64,000 bases of DNA from Pseudopithomyces maydicus (lineage: Eukaryota; Ascomycota; Dothideomycetes; Pleosporales; Didymosphaeriaceae). The notes under the pieces were generated by a model that was not told where the DNA came from, did no database searches, and was given only the letters and a program-made list of their open reading frames with translations. Below are positions 10,235 to 21,623 of the stretch, one piece after another. How positions within the stretch are numbered: position 1 is the first letter of the stretch; every line of letters begins with the position of its first letter. The stretch covers positions 372,001-436,000 of the forward strand of contig JANTUC010000008.1 of assembly GCA_026873275.1 (NCBI GenBank), written 5' to 3'. The position numbers and the translations under genes were made by a program.

Positions 10235-12099
10235 TGAGTTATCGATAGGCTAGACGTGGCGTGGCCTAGGCGGCGTGGGTACCTATGAGAATTCTGATAT
10301 ACATCTTTCGATACGTACCATTTATAGTGAATGAGAAATATATCGCTGCATGCCTCTAGGATATTGGAACTATCATGCCCCAATTTACCTTGCTCACCGA
10401 ATAGCTCTAAAATATTCAAATCATCATCTTACGTACATAATCCATTAAATCGTCCAGCAGTTCCCAAAGCTTCACCAATAAGTCTTACAATTATTCTTCC
10501 CTTCAAAAATATCCAACACTATAATTTCTCTGAACAACCCACTAAATGATTATTTTCGCTCTCACTTCTCCAATCTCCATCTCCAAATTTCACAACCGCA
10601 AAGTTCAATCACTACCTCTTCCGCGCAAAAGCCGGGACTCCACAGAGTTTTCTACAAATCCACCGTGTGTATACATATAGCCAGAGCACCCCTATTGGTT
10701 AAGAAATCCCACCAAAGGAAATAGAGTAGCAAAGAAAGAGCACACCTTTAATCCATATGCATTCTTCCTCTACGCCCTTTTAAGCTTTCGAGCGGCGGAC
10801 ATTTTTTCCTACGTTATTTTTTTCTAGTTGGGAATCGGTTGTGCTGCTTGATGCACTGCACTATCTTCATTTCAATAGGCGAAGAAAGAATAATAAAAAA
10901 AGAAAAAAAAGAGATGCCACATTTTGCTGCTGTCCAGTGGGGAGACACTCTTTTTACCAACCATTTTTTACGCCTATCGAGTTGACTCGACACCTTTTTA
11001 CCATTTTACAAAACAAAGAAAAGAGATACTATAACCACACGTTAATCATCAATCGATGAACAATTACACAAAGCATGTCTACTCACACACCCAAAGCCTC
11101 CGTCGTAAGTAGATCCAATCCGATTCCCCACGCCGTTGCAAAGGGGGCGTATTTTCTTCGATGACTACGTTTTACTCATTTCTCATACACATCGTGCTCC
11201 TTTCTTTATCACCATGGTAGTTCGAGATATATATATATATATATATATATTTCATCTACAAGCAGCATGGATCTATGGATCCATTGACCACCCACCACGT
11301 GACCGTACCACCTCCCACGAGAGCAGCCTTTCATCACCATACAGTAGTAAATAACTTATCTAGTGTAGACTGCTTTGGGATAGACAGGTATATCGCAATA
11401 CTTCCTGCAGGGCAGCAAAACAAGCACATGCCCGTTATAGTACATATACACAGCAATAGCATCACCCCGGTTAGGAAACCATTTTTTTTAAGAGGCTTGA
11501 AAAAAGTTTTATTTGAATTTGAGACTAGCTGCCAAGTGTGCTGTCGGGCGGGTTAGTGTGTGAATTAGAATTTGTAGATGTAGTAGTGCTCGAGCTAGAT
11601 TTTGCCAGCATGAGATAGAGCAGGTACTCCGTGATACGTGTATCATCCCTCGGTCGAGAGAAAAATCAGCGGAAGGTGCGAGGTCATCAAGTTGTCTGAA
11701 CATCACATTCACAGCGTTACGGTGATCACGGTCATAAGAACATGCAAGTCACAGGTACGTCGCCGCGCGGAGGGAGTCGGCCACGCAGGACCGCACCACC
11801 CATCCGCAAGGCGAACAAGGAGGGCAAGAAAGAAACGGTCTGTTCAGGAATGGACGTTCAATTGCTATGAATCGACTTCATTCCTCAGCCACCACGCTGC
11901 AAGAGCCGTGCGCCATTTGACCGGCAGCAACGAGCCCTAGGCCCATAGTCCAATCAGACTTTTTCATATCGTATCCATCCATGCATCGAAACCCGATTCG
12001 AGAGGTATATCATTTCCATAAGCCGTAGACTCCGCGCACGTGCATCCGGTGTCCCAGATGCAGGCAGACCAGTAGGTGTTTTCAGAGGAGATTGGCAAT
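10235..12099. other. Intergenic, AT-rich, with an (AT)n tract
   Basis: 1.9 kb between the small secreted-protein gene and the 3' end of rpl28. The first half is AT-rich. An ATG at about 11074 begins a 10-codon frame that ends at a good donor (GTAAGT), but I found no convincing second exon. Confidence 0.5.
11226..11251. repeat. (AT)n microsatellite
   Basis: An uninterrupted AT dinucleotide run of about 12 units in the spacer upstream of 11275. Confidence 0.9.
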
Positions 12100-12600
12100 T
12101 TATGCGACGAGCTGGACGACACCGCCGGCCTCTTTGATCTTCTTCTCGGCCTCGGCCGAGACGTAGCGGGCGCGAACGACGATGGGGACAGCGGGGAGAC
12201 GGCCCTTGCCGAGGACCTTGGAGTAGCCGAGGGAGAGGAGGTCGAGGACGGGAGCCTTGTCGGAGGACTTGTTGGCGAGGTAGGCGTCGCGCTTCTCGGC
12301 GGGGATCAAGGACCAGAGCTTGTCGAGGTTGACGACGGGCTTCCAGAACTGCTGCTGCGTCTTGTGGAAGTAGCGCATACCGACTTTACCGAAGTAACCG
12401 GGGTGGTACTTGTCGATGTTGGTGCGGTGGTGGTGCTGACCACCGGCCATACCACGACCTGCGAGCTTTTAGCATCGGGTTTGCATTTCAGGCGCCTGTC
12501 GAAACTTACCACCGGGATGCTTCCTGTGCTTTCCGACACGTCCGTGTCCGGCGGAGACGTGTCCCCTGTGCTTGCGGGTCTTCGTGAGACGGGTAGGCAT
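12100..12600 (-). CDS. rpl28: 60S ribosomal protein L28 (uL15; L27a family)
   Basis: Two exons, 12600-12510 and 12458-12100, joined across a 51-nt intron (GTAAGT...GCAG). The product is 149 aa, the same length as yeast Rpl28. The N-terminus is strongly basic (TRLTKTRKHRGH), followed by the conserved Gly/His-rich stretch HPGGRGMAGGQHHHR across the splice junction, then NIDKYHPGYFGKVGMRYFH. The C-terminus keeps the usual GGVVQLVA-type ending. It is a component of the large ribosomal subunit near the peptidyl-transferase region. The open reading frame alone lacks the first 30 residues. The gene is tail-to-head with SEC24 on the same strand, 361 bp apart. Confidence 0.97.
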
Positions 12601-12961
12601 GGTGGGCGACTGTGTGGTTAGTAGGTCGTTGAAAGATCGATCGGGGTGCGCTGCGAACTTTCGTTTTGGTGGGCAATTCTCCTAAGCGAGCGCGGGCCGT
12701 TGATGTTCCGCTAGCGTCTTGGCACAATAGACTGAACATTACACCTGCCTGGGCAGGAGCTTCAACATGAGCACGAAACGCCAAGTTTGAATTCAATAAT
12801 TACTCCAATGCTGGATAATTGTCTATAAACATGAAAGATGAGGTGTATTCATGTTCTGTGAGATTGCATAAGTCGTATTGCGCTTGGTCTATTCAAACAC
12901 TCCCTCCCTCCTGTAACCTCTCCGTCTGCGCTATACAAAACGCATGGCCCGCTAAAGCACG
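12601..12961. other. Short spacer between rpl28 and SEC24 (both minus strand)
   Basis: 361 bp carrying the rpl28 promoter and the SEC24 3' UTR. No other feature seen. Confidence 0.5.
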
Positions 12962-15900
12962 CTACCCCCAGTATGGTGTGCGCAGTCCTACAAACGTCGA
13001 ACTCAACCCGCCGTCAGAGTCTTCTTTCTTTCGCTGTCCCGCAAGCTGTATACGTTAGCAAATGGCTGTGTTTGAATGGATGAAAAGCGGCTCACCTCAA
13101 GCTGTATGTGTCTATGAACATGAACGAGCCAGTCCACATAGCTTTGCGCCTCATTGTTGCGGTCCTCGTACAATAACCGTGCGAATTCATATTCTGCACC
13201 ATCCAGACCCTGTCGTGCAAGCTGAAGGGTCAATGCCTTCGAGCCGCGAGTATCCTCCAAGTATTGCAGGATATTGCGCACCTGAGCATTCAGGTGCGTT
13301 TGAAGAACTGGTAGCGTCGATGCAAAAGGATCCAGGTTTTTCAGGCTATCGTGCCCTTCTCCAAAGAGATCCTCCAGCAGATTCGGCGACACTTGAGCGT
13401 GTAGCCACAGCAAGCATATCTGGCCATTGTCCACAATGTAGACACCGCCTTCTTCTACCTTGGAGAAGGATGCCCGAGTACTTTCTGGCATTCTCAGGTG
13501 ACCATTCTCATTTGCAAAGCCGTCCTTTTCATCCAGATTGTGTATCGAGATGATGCGCGGGTAAAGGTAGAGTGAAAGCTCCAACGCGCTCATAGACTTC
13601 AGCATCCTCATGTCGTGAACTCTCCTGTCGGTGGGTTCTTTTCCACCCTTGAACGCCCTTGACTTGATCAAGCCGAGGATGTACATACTGAATTCTTTCA
13701 AGTTCTCTGGTAGGACTAGCTGGCCTGGTGGGTTATTATGTCCAGTGAAGTTCTTACGGTATCCAGCAAGAATGTCCACAGTCTTCTCTGTCAACGCGGC
13801 GCGGATGTCCTTCAAGTTCTTCTCAGCCATGCGAGCAGCAGCTTCCTTCGCAATGAGAGCTACAACAGCATCTTGGTCGACGAATTTCAACGACTCTGCA
13901 GCTCGCTCGCTAACGCTAGCAACGTTGTTGATGCACCTCACTCTACGTTGGCCGCTCGCGGTTGTGTAAAGAAGGGCAGCTTGGAAATGAGCGTCCAGTT
14001 TCGGGTCAAGCTTGCCATCATAGGTGAACATGACGCCGATCGACTTGTCAGCATCGATGACACCAAACTCCAAATCTGCTCCGAAAGTATGGTGATAGAA
14101 GTTGCCGTGATATGCTGATACTTGTAGACCGTTCGAACATCGCACCTTCATCAGGGCCTGGAATCCAGTTTCTCGGGTAACTGTGTGCTTGATCTCCTTG
14201 GATAGTTTGAGTGTATCCCGTGGCGAGTGGAAGTTAGGATAGTAGAACACTTCACCACCAGTGGTAGCTGACACATGGCCGATGGTGGCGATATCCAAGT
14301 ATCCGCCGCTGGGAGCAGCCAGGAAGAAGTCTATACCAACACCGCTTTCGACCATCTTTTGAGCAGTCTTCTTGAATCCAGGGTGCTCTGTTGTCAATAG
14401 CTTCTTCTCAGCATCGTTGTTCTGCAAGGAGCCATCATCACGCATGAATAATCGGCCCGGTCCCCATGTTGGTAGCGCGGCTAATGAGCATACAATCTTG
14501 CCTCCCGTTACAGCAAGCGCTTCCACGGCCGCATTCAGAGTGGGAAGCAAACACGGCTCAGGGCTCTTAAACTCGGAGAACATGTTCGGCAATTGTGTGA
14601 GGAGAGATGTGATGACAGCCTTGGACTCCTGGGGATCGACAAATAAACCATCGCTCAATGGTACAAAGGGTTCCTCGAGATCGGGCATGACCAACATCTG
14701 GGCCGCCTCTAGGGTGTGGCTGAGGTTGTAGAAATGTATGTCCTTGTCAAAAGTAACGATGCCAACCTTGGCACCCTCGGGCAGACGACGTTGCGATGGA
14801 CTGTCATCTCCAGTCTTGTCTTTCTCATCCCCATAGAGAGCAGTGAGAATGCCCTCGCAAAAGCCGTCGAGGAAGCCTCGATTAACCGACTCCGCGCTGA
14901 CATCGACCAAGAACAGCCACCTCAAACCTACTGGCTCCTTGGACCAGTACTCTTTGGGCACCACGAAATCGACCGTACCTAGGGTCAGTTCGGGGCGCTG
15001 CATTCGATCCACTCGAACACCCGAGGGATCTGTAGGTGCGAAGTATTCAGCAGGTACATCGTTCGGGTATGTACACATGTTGCACACGAACTTGTTTCCT
15101 CCGGACTTGAATTGCATGAAAGGATTGATGTAAGCTCGGCATCTACTGCAGCGAGGGGGTCCGGTGTCGCCAAAGTCAAGAACAGGAACCGGCTGCTCGC
15201 CTTCTTGGAGTTTAGCGAGTGGTTGCAGAAGGAGACCGAGCGGCAGATGTGTAGACGTCAACGCCTCAGCGCTGTTGGGTATATTATTCAAAGTAAGACG
15301 CGCGAATTTGGGCGAGGAATTGCCCTGATCAAATGCGACAAAAGGTACTATTGCCGGCGGTGGAAGATGATGCTCCATGGTAGGATATACGTGCTCGAGG
15401 TAGTACTTGGAGGGAGCATCACGCGACCGTGGAATGCTGGGTATTTGCTCCGGATCCACTCGTCCCTGCTGTGTAGAGGCCGGCGTGCCTGTTAGTTGGT
15501 CTCCTGGACGAGCAGCATGTTGCATGCCTGAAGCAGGATTGGCAGGTGTAAACATGGATGCAGCGGCCGGGAACTGATTCATGGCTGGTGTTATCTCAGG
15601 CTGCATCCATTGTGGCCCACCAGGCTGAGGCGAGCCCTGATTTAAGAACTGATTAGGGGTCCCACTGCCGCCGAATGCTTGCGAGCTAGCTGAAGGTCCC
15701 TCGACATTATGATAAGCATGGCGGTCCTTCTTCTTGCGCCTTACAGTTCCTGCCTGCTCGGCGCCGAGTCCCACATCTCCCACTTGCTGCGCCAAAGCGT
15801 CTATGACCTGTCCCACATCCGGCGTGTTTGATTGCGGCGGAAAGTATCCTTGCTGCTGCCCTGGCGGAGGTGCCATGTTCGGCGTTCCTGCGTACTGGTT

Positions 15901-16053
15901 GGGGGTGTGGCCGTATGCGGGGCTGCCAGTCTGCTGATATCCCGAGGGGCTCGCGGCGACTGGCGGTCGCCATTGCGCTTCTTGCTTTTTGGAGGGTGCG
16001 TTCGGGTTCGGCGAGCCCTGGCCGAGGGCGTGGTACATTGAGAATTCGGACAT
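12962..16053 (-). CDS. sec24: COPII coat subunit SEC24
   Basis: Two exons, 16053-13096 and 13045-12962, separated by a 50-nt intron (GTGAGC, GCTAAC branch, TACAG). The product is 1013 aa. The first 200 residues are Pro/Gln/Gly-rich and disordered. Next come the Sec23/24 zinc finger (C302, C305, C324, C327), the trunk domain (VDFVVPKEYW...), beta-sandwich, helical domain (RVHDMRMLKSMSALEL) and gelsolin-like domain (ESTRASFSKVEEGGVYIVDNG). Sec24 pairs with Sec23 on Sar1-GTP at ER exit sites and selects cargo. The intron has no in-frame stop, so an unspliced reading gives a wrong tail (SRFSSIQ...). The spliced tail (LELAGQRKKEDSDGG...) matches the usual Sec24 end. The start ATG has MSEFSMY with the long Pro/Gln tail typical of filamentous fungi. 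Confidence 0.96.
13046..13095 (-). other. Stop-free terminal intron of SEC24
   Basis: 50 nt with donor GTGAGC, GCTAAC branch and TACAG acceptor. It is not a multiple of three but has no in-frame stop, so retention changes the last 27 residues rather than truncating the protein. Confidence 0.85.
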
Positions 16054-16730
16054 GGTGGCGGCGGTGCGGGCGGTCGTGGTCGGGGGTCAGGACGTGCGCG
16101 GGCTTCGATCGCTGCGGTCGCTATGGACTATGTGAGGATGGCGAATTATTTTTGGAGGGGATCATATCAAGCAAACCCTCCAGCAGAGGCCTTGCGGGGT
16201 GCGAGTCGAAGTTCTCCTTCTGGGTGATCTGGCATTATTTCTTGATAGTCGACTTTCCATACCGAGCGCGGGCCCGTGCGTCTATAGTGGTACACCTCAC
16301 CTTCCGATCCAGACCGGACCATAAGCCCTGAGCGCAACGGTCGACGATCACACCACGTGCAGCCGGGTCCTGCGCTGCCTATGAAAACGTGAGGTGCATG
16401 AGAAACTATGTTCAGTGTAGAGCGTACTATTTCTGGAGTGACCCCTGTGCAGAATGGAGCCAATGCCCTATATAGAAGTGATACACGTTGAATCGTGTGG
16501 TTCTATCAAAGCAAGCCTCGCTGCCCCAACATGACCCATCCGACAACCCCAGTCTGCAGCGTCGCTGATCCTCCCACGATTCCCCTTTCCCGTCCATAGC
16601 GTAGGACCGTTCGCGTCCGACTGGGTGCACGCCGGGGGTTTTGAACGTGTGGTCTTCGATATTGTATAGGGAGTCGCTAGACACTAATGACTGCCATAAG
16701 TACCGCGAACATGTCGGCATCATGTGTCGT
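16054..16730. other. Intergenic between SEC24 and AP-2 sigma
   Basis: 677 bp; SEC24 promoter side. No supported gene; open frames here are short and lack signatures. Confidence 0.5.
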
Positions 16731-17451
16731 CTACTCCAGCTTATCAAGATGAGCCAATCGTGTTAATACGACCGTCTTGCTTGTCTCTTCGATCTCGCCA
16801 GCCAGGAAAACCTCATCCAAGATGGCGTAAACCTATAATGCCTTAATTTCCCTATTCGCACATGTATTCCCAAAGCCACACACCTTGTAGAAGTTGAAGA
16901 CCAGATCAAGCTCGCACACGTTACCAAAGAAGGCATCGAGAACCTCGACGAAAAAGTGTATAGCCTCCAGATACGCCAGTTCGTTGTCGTTCGTGTCGAC
17001 GCATGCGCAGAAGAACAGCCCGGCGTATCGTCGGTAGACTATCTTGGACATGTTTCGGAACTCGACGAAGTTGGATTGGTGCTTCTGGTCGCGGGGCGCA
17101 ATGAGGCGGTGGACCTATGCGAGTCAGAAACAGCTCGAGTGGGCGCTGGGTAGAGCGTGTGAAATGTGACGGGTCACATTGCGGAGGAGCGGGACGTTCG
17201 GAGGGACGGGGTGGACGCGGGAAGCAAGAATCGTATGGCGTACCTCGCCCTTGAGCTTGACCTTCTCTTCATCCTGCATCTATATCAGCATCGGTTTGCG
17301 CAAGCGATTGGCAGGGCGAGAGCTTACGCTGTAAGGTGCATACCACTTTGCCAGTCTCGTCTTTCCCTGGATTTCTGTCAGCCTCGCGAGTATGTGGGGG
17401 CTGTAAGGGTACGTACTGGCGGTTCTGGATGAGGATAAAAGAGAGAACCAT
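16731..17451 (-). CDS. aps2: AP-2 clathrin adaptor complex sigma subunit
   Basis: Five exons: 17451-17417, 17366-17328 (or from 17374), 17273-17244, 17114-16884 and 16832-16731. The product is about 145-147 aa, the family length. It opens MVLSFILIQNRQ, then GKTRLAKWYAPYS, DEEKVKLKGE, the diagnostic core YRRYAGLFFCACVDTNDNELAYLEAIHFF (split here by my reading as VHRLIAPRDQ to VFNFYK), and ends with VYAILDEVFLAGEIEETSK. The longin-fold sigma chain supports the AP-2 alpha subunit in plasma-membrane endocytosis. The first junction is odd. The GTACGT donor leaves phase 2, but the CCAG acceptor at 17367 is one base out of frame. Using the upstream ACAG adds Ile-Gln; one extra G in the GGG run would restore RQGK exactly. 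Confidence 0.92.
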
Positions 17452-19853
17452 TCTGGCGGAGCGATTGCGCAAAGTGCGCTACACTCGGTTCCGTCTCAGG
17501 AAGCTGGGGGAGTGAGAGCTGTGGAACAATCGTAGAAGGGGCTTGGCGGGGTATTCGGGGTAAAGCGCCCGTCGGCTGCATGGCACTGGCCCACAAATAC
17601 CCGCGCGTCCCCCTCGTCCTCAATTTGAACGTTCCCGCTCCCGTGGGCGGACGCTCTGCTTGAAATCAAGGGTGCGAGCGTGTAAATGTGGTCTTGTATC
17701 ATTTCATGCGGCCAAGGACGGTTGTTTCATGCCATTTGGGCCTGATACGAGGGTCGTTATGGATGAGATGAATCAATGCCATATTCTCCGTACCGCGTCT
17801 GTGCCCCAATTCTTGCCTGGGTTCATCTTCACAGTGCAAATTCATGTTCATGTTGCGGTTGGAAGACTCAATGGAACTTTTGTGGCAAGAGCCTTTGAAA
17901 GGAGTGTGACAGCAGGAGCTACGTCAGCCCACGCAGACAACACATGAACCCACTTGCTTCGCCAACCAACTGGCCCTGCCCTGCATCAACATTGCGCTTG
18001 GATAGACACGAAGCACCAGGTGGAATGAAACTCGGTCGGGCTTCAAGTAGCGACCCGATTGAGCGCCTGACCTAAGCCTCTCGAATGCTGTTACCCGACC
18101 AGGCGTTCCTTGGTATCTAGCCTCCCCCAATCACGCGATATTCTGGACGGGGGGCATCAGGTAGAGACTATTGGAGCACCGAGTGCGGCGTGGCCCAATT
18201 GACAAGCATCTGAATGTCTATTGAGAATGGACCAAGAGCTCCGGTATCTCCAAGTGGCACTTGACGTTTAACTCTTAGACACCATGTGTACTAATATTAG
18301 GCCCGAGGTCGGACGTGCAGGGATGTGGCGGCCAGGGTGCCTAGAAGAAATTTGACGGTCGAGCAGCAATGACCAAAAGACACGGTCGGACAGCAGATAA
18401 CACGAAATTGGCCAGGAGGACAGTGCTGGTCAGAGACAAAACGAAGCATCAATGGGCTCATCTGCGAGTCTGGTTCGGGGGTTGCTGGCCAGGGCGAGGT
18501 GAATACGGAGGCTGGAGGGTGTCGTCCCACGCTGACTGCTCGCCAGATGCACATCACGGCCGAGACTCGCATCCCACTGGACAGGCCCCAGATTGGGGTT
18601 CCACAAGATCGTGGGCTGACCTTCGCTGCGAGGTACGATGCGGGGCGCGGGGGGCATTCTTACTTGCAGCAACTGATGGTCGCACAGTGCCAACATGCTC
18701 CCACCACCTACCCACATGGACACACATAGACTTGTGTCAGAGAAGAGAACATCCAGGGCCGAGCGGACCAAGGGCATCGCGAGAAATCGGATCGCCGTTC
18801 CTTGGATCTGGGATTCTAGCTGCCGACTGGGCAGCAGATAGCACGCGACCAGCAGACGCCAGGTGGAATCGCTACTCGCCGTCTTGGGCGATCGGGAACC
18901 GGTGCCTGGGAAACGAGAGCTACCGCCGCACACAGAGGGCAGAGAGAAAAAAAAAAAGCAGAAACGCAGAAAAGCAGAAAAGCACGTGAAAGTAGTCGCG
19001 AGCGGACACAAGGAGCCACCACCCCCAGGCCGCGGCGCAGGACAGACGTGGACGGCCAGGCCAGGACAGCCAGGCGCGGGCGGGCGACAGGCGGCGGAAG
19101 GTGTATCGAGCCATGGGCGTTATCTGGGGCGATTAACGTGAATACATAATGGTTCGCGCGCGCGGTCGCGGCTGTGTGGCGGCTCAGAGGCCCAGGGACA
19201 GGTCTCGATGGAAGCCAGGCCGGCGCCATGCCTCATTCGGCGGCTGGTGGCCGTCTCTTATCTCTGGACACCAAATCGCTTTAGCAACAATCCCACCCGC
19301 CAAGACTCCCACCCTTCTTGAAACTGCTGCCCGTGGCTCGCCGTCATGGTAAAGTCACCGTTGGGCGCCTCCTCCGCCGCTTAGCGAGCCCGTCCCGCCC
19401 AGACGCCTGCTGCGGGCGCATTCGGCCTGCCAGCCGCGCCATGGCACCGGACCGTCGCCTATCAGCTTGTCAAAGACCGGTACTGTCAACAGTGAGAGAT
19501 AAGGCCCAAACAGGCCATGCTGCGCTGTGACGCCAGCCCGCCCGAACCCGGCACCAGAAGAACAAAGCTCCAGATCTGCTAACGCGACCCCACGGGTATT
19601 CGTTTATTTTGCCATCCCAGACCCGCAGGTAGCACCAGCCCTGATAAGGGAGACATCAACCATAAAGCCCCCGGCCTGTCGCTCGCCTTGATCTGCAGGG
19701 CTCCGATTTCTCCCATTGACCTGGTGGTTATATCATCCAATTGCCCCGGCCGACCCTGCTTTCCCATTCCACCCTTTCACCTTGGTCTGGACCACACCAC
19801 CTGGCAACCGCACACCCTCCCACACCAAGTCAATCCCAACCCACTCGCCCCAA
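17452..19853. promoter_or_regulatory. Long intergenic region upstream of the ammonium transporter
   Basis: 2.4 kb between divergent AP-2 sigma and the ammonium transporter. No gene is supported despite several GC-rich open frames. It contains at least three GATAAG elements close to the transporter (annotated separately) and an A-run at about 18949-18959. Confidence 0.55.
19257..19648 (+). promoter_or_regulatory. Cluster of GATAAG sites upstream of the ammonium transporter
   Basis: CTTATC at 19257-19262 (GATAAG on the minus strand), GATAAG at 19498-19503 and GATAAG at 19643-19648, all within 600 bp of the ATG at 19854. HGATAR is the binding site of AreA/NIT2-type GATA activators, which switch on ammonium permeases under nitrogen limitation. 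Binding here is inferred. Confidence 0.5.
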
Positions 19854-21623
19854 ATGTCGTACTCCTGGGTGGGCGCGCCCACTGAGTTCAACGGCACCAA
19901 TGCGGAGACCGGTGGAGATTCGAGTGAGTTCCCACGCACGTGAAGATGCATCAACCCTCGTCATGCCTTCTGTGCCTTCCATCCCACCAAAGAACACGCT
20001 CCTAACCAACCTGTGAATTGTAGGCACCGAGAACTTGAACCAATGGTTCCAGTCGGGTGACCAGGCCTACATCATCATAGCCTCCGCTATGGTCATGGTC
20101 ATGGTGCCCGGTCTAGGATTCCTCTACTCTGGCCTCGCGCGAAGGAAGTCGGCTCTCTCCCTCATCTGGGCTTGCATGTTTTCCAGCTCCGTCATCACCT
20201 TCCAATGGTACTTTTGGGGATACTCGCTCGCCCTGAGCGCTTCAGGAACTAGCGGCTTCATTGGAGATCTTCGACGATTCGGCCTCATGAACACACTTGG
20301 TGCTCCCAGCCCTGGCAGTCCTCTTGTTCCTGAGCTGTTGTACGCCTTCTACCAAGTAAGAGACTCCAATAAAAAAATTATAAACGAACCCCAGCTGACA
20401 AATCCGCTAGATGCAATTCTGTGCCGTCACCGCTGCCATTATCGTCGGAGCCGTTGCCGAACGCGGTCGTCTCATTCCCATGATGGTTTTCATCTGGATC
20501 TGGGCCACTATCGTGTACTGCCCCGTCGCCTGTTGGGCCTGGGGAGCTAACGGATGGTTCTTTGCATGGGGTGGTCTAGACTACGCCGGTGGAGGTCCCG
20601 TCGAAATCGTATCCGGAATGTCTGCCCTCGCTTACTCAATGGTTCTCGGTCGTCGCCAGGAGAAGATGATGTTGAACTTCCGCCCGCACAATGTGTCGTT
20701 GATCACGCTCGGTACCGTCTTTCTGTGGTTCGGCTGGTTGGGTTTCAACGGCGGCTCTGCTTTCGGTGCCAACCTTCGTGCTACCATGGCCTGCTGGAAC
20801 AGCAACTTGACAGCCATGTTCGCCGCCATGACCTGGGTTCTTCTCGATTGGCGTCTTGCCCGCAAGTGGTCCATGGTCGGTTGGTGCTCAGGCTGCATTT
20901 CGGGACTCGTCGCTGCTACTCCTGCTTCTGGTTTCATCACCCCGTGGGCTAGCGTCGCTCTCGGCATCACCACCGGCATCGTTGCTAACTTTGCCACCAA
21001 GAGTATGTTTTCGCCCAAATCATGATAAGATCAATTCTAACAACTTTTTAGTCAAGTTCTGGATCAAGATCGATGATGCCCTCGATGTGTTCGCTGAGCA
21101 CGGCGTCGCCGGAATGGTTGGTCTCCTCTTCAACGGCATTTTCGCTGCGCCCTACATCGTCGGCCTCGACGGCGTCAACTCGGCCGACGGCGGCTGGATC
21201 ATGCACAACTGGAAGCAGCTGTACATCCAGTTCGCCTACATTGTCGCCTGCACCGCATACTCGTTCGTCGTCAGCGCCATCATCGCCTTCGCCATCAACA
21301 AGATCCCCGGCCTGCACCTCCGTGCCTCCGAAGAGGCCGAGCTCCTCGGCATGGACGACGACCAGCTCGGCGAATTCGCCTACGACTACGTCGAGGTCCG
21401 TCGTGACTACCTTGCATGGACCCCCGCTAAGAGCGACCCCATCACCACCGAGCACGACATCCCTCAGGGCGACCGCCACGGTATCTCCCAACACAGCCAG
21501 ATGCTCGAGGGCAAGGCACCCAGCGAGAGCAGCCACGACGGCGCGCACACCGGCATCGGTGGCGACCGCCACGCGATCGCTGCGGGGCCCGAGACCAACG
21601 AGAAGGGCCACCTCGAACACTAG
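19854..21623 (+). CDS. Ammonium transporter, Mep/Amt family (Mep1/3-like filter)
   Basis: Four exons: 19854-19923, 20024-20355, 20411-21002 and 21052-21623. The product is 521 aa. Eleven hydrophobic segments start at about residue 35 (AYIIIASAMVMVMVPGLGFLYSG). Family motifs include GLARRKSALSLIW, FQWYFWGYSL, AVAERGR, FNGGSAFGANLRA and FAEHGVAGMVG. By my count the twin-histidine pair of the pore is Glu199 (GGPVEI) and His348 (AEHG). The Glu-for-His change at the first site is the hallmark of yeast Mep1/Mep3, whereas Mep2 keeps His. The last ~90 residues are a charged cytosolic tail (HDIPQGDRHG, GGDRHAIA). It is a plasma-membrane NH4+ importer. The start ATG gives MSYSWVG and sits before the first intron; an ORF-only start at 20035 would lose this exon. 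Confidence 0.95.

Noticed and set aside
11074..11110. ATG plus 10 codons ending at a GTAAGT donor
   Set aside because: No downstream exon with matching phase and sensible protein could be found.
18369..18989. 206-aa plus-strand frame in the ammonium-transporter promoter
   Set aside because: Biased composition, overlapped by equally long minus-strand frames, no motif; treated as chance in GC-rich DNA.
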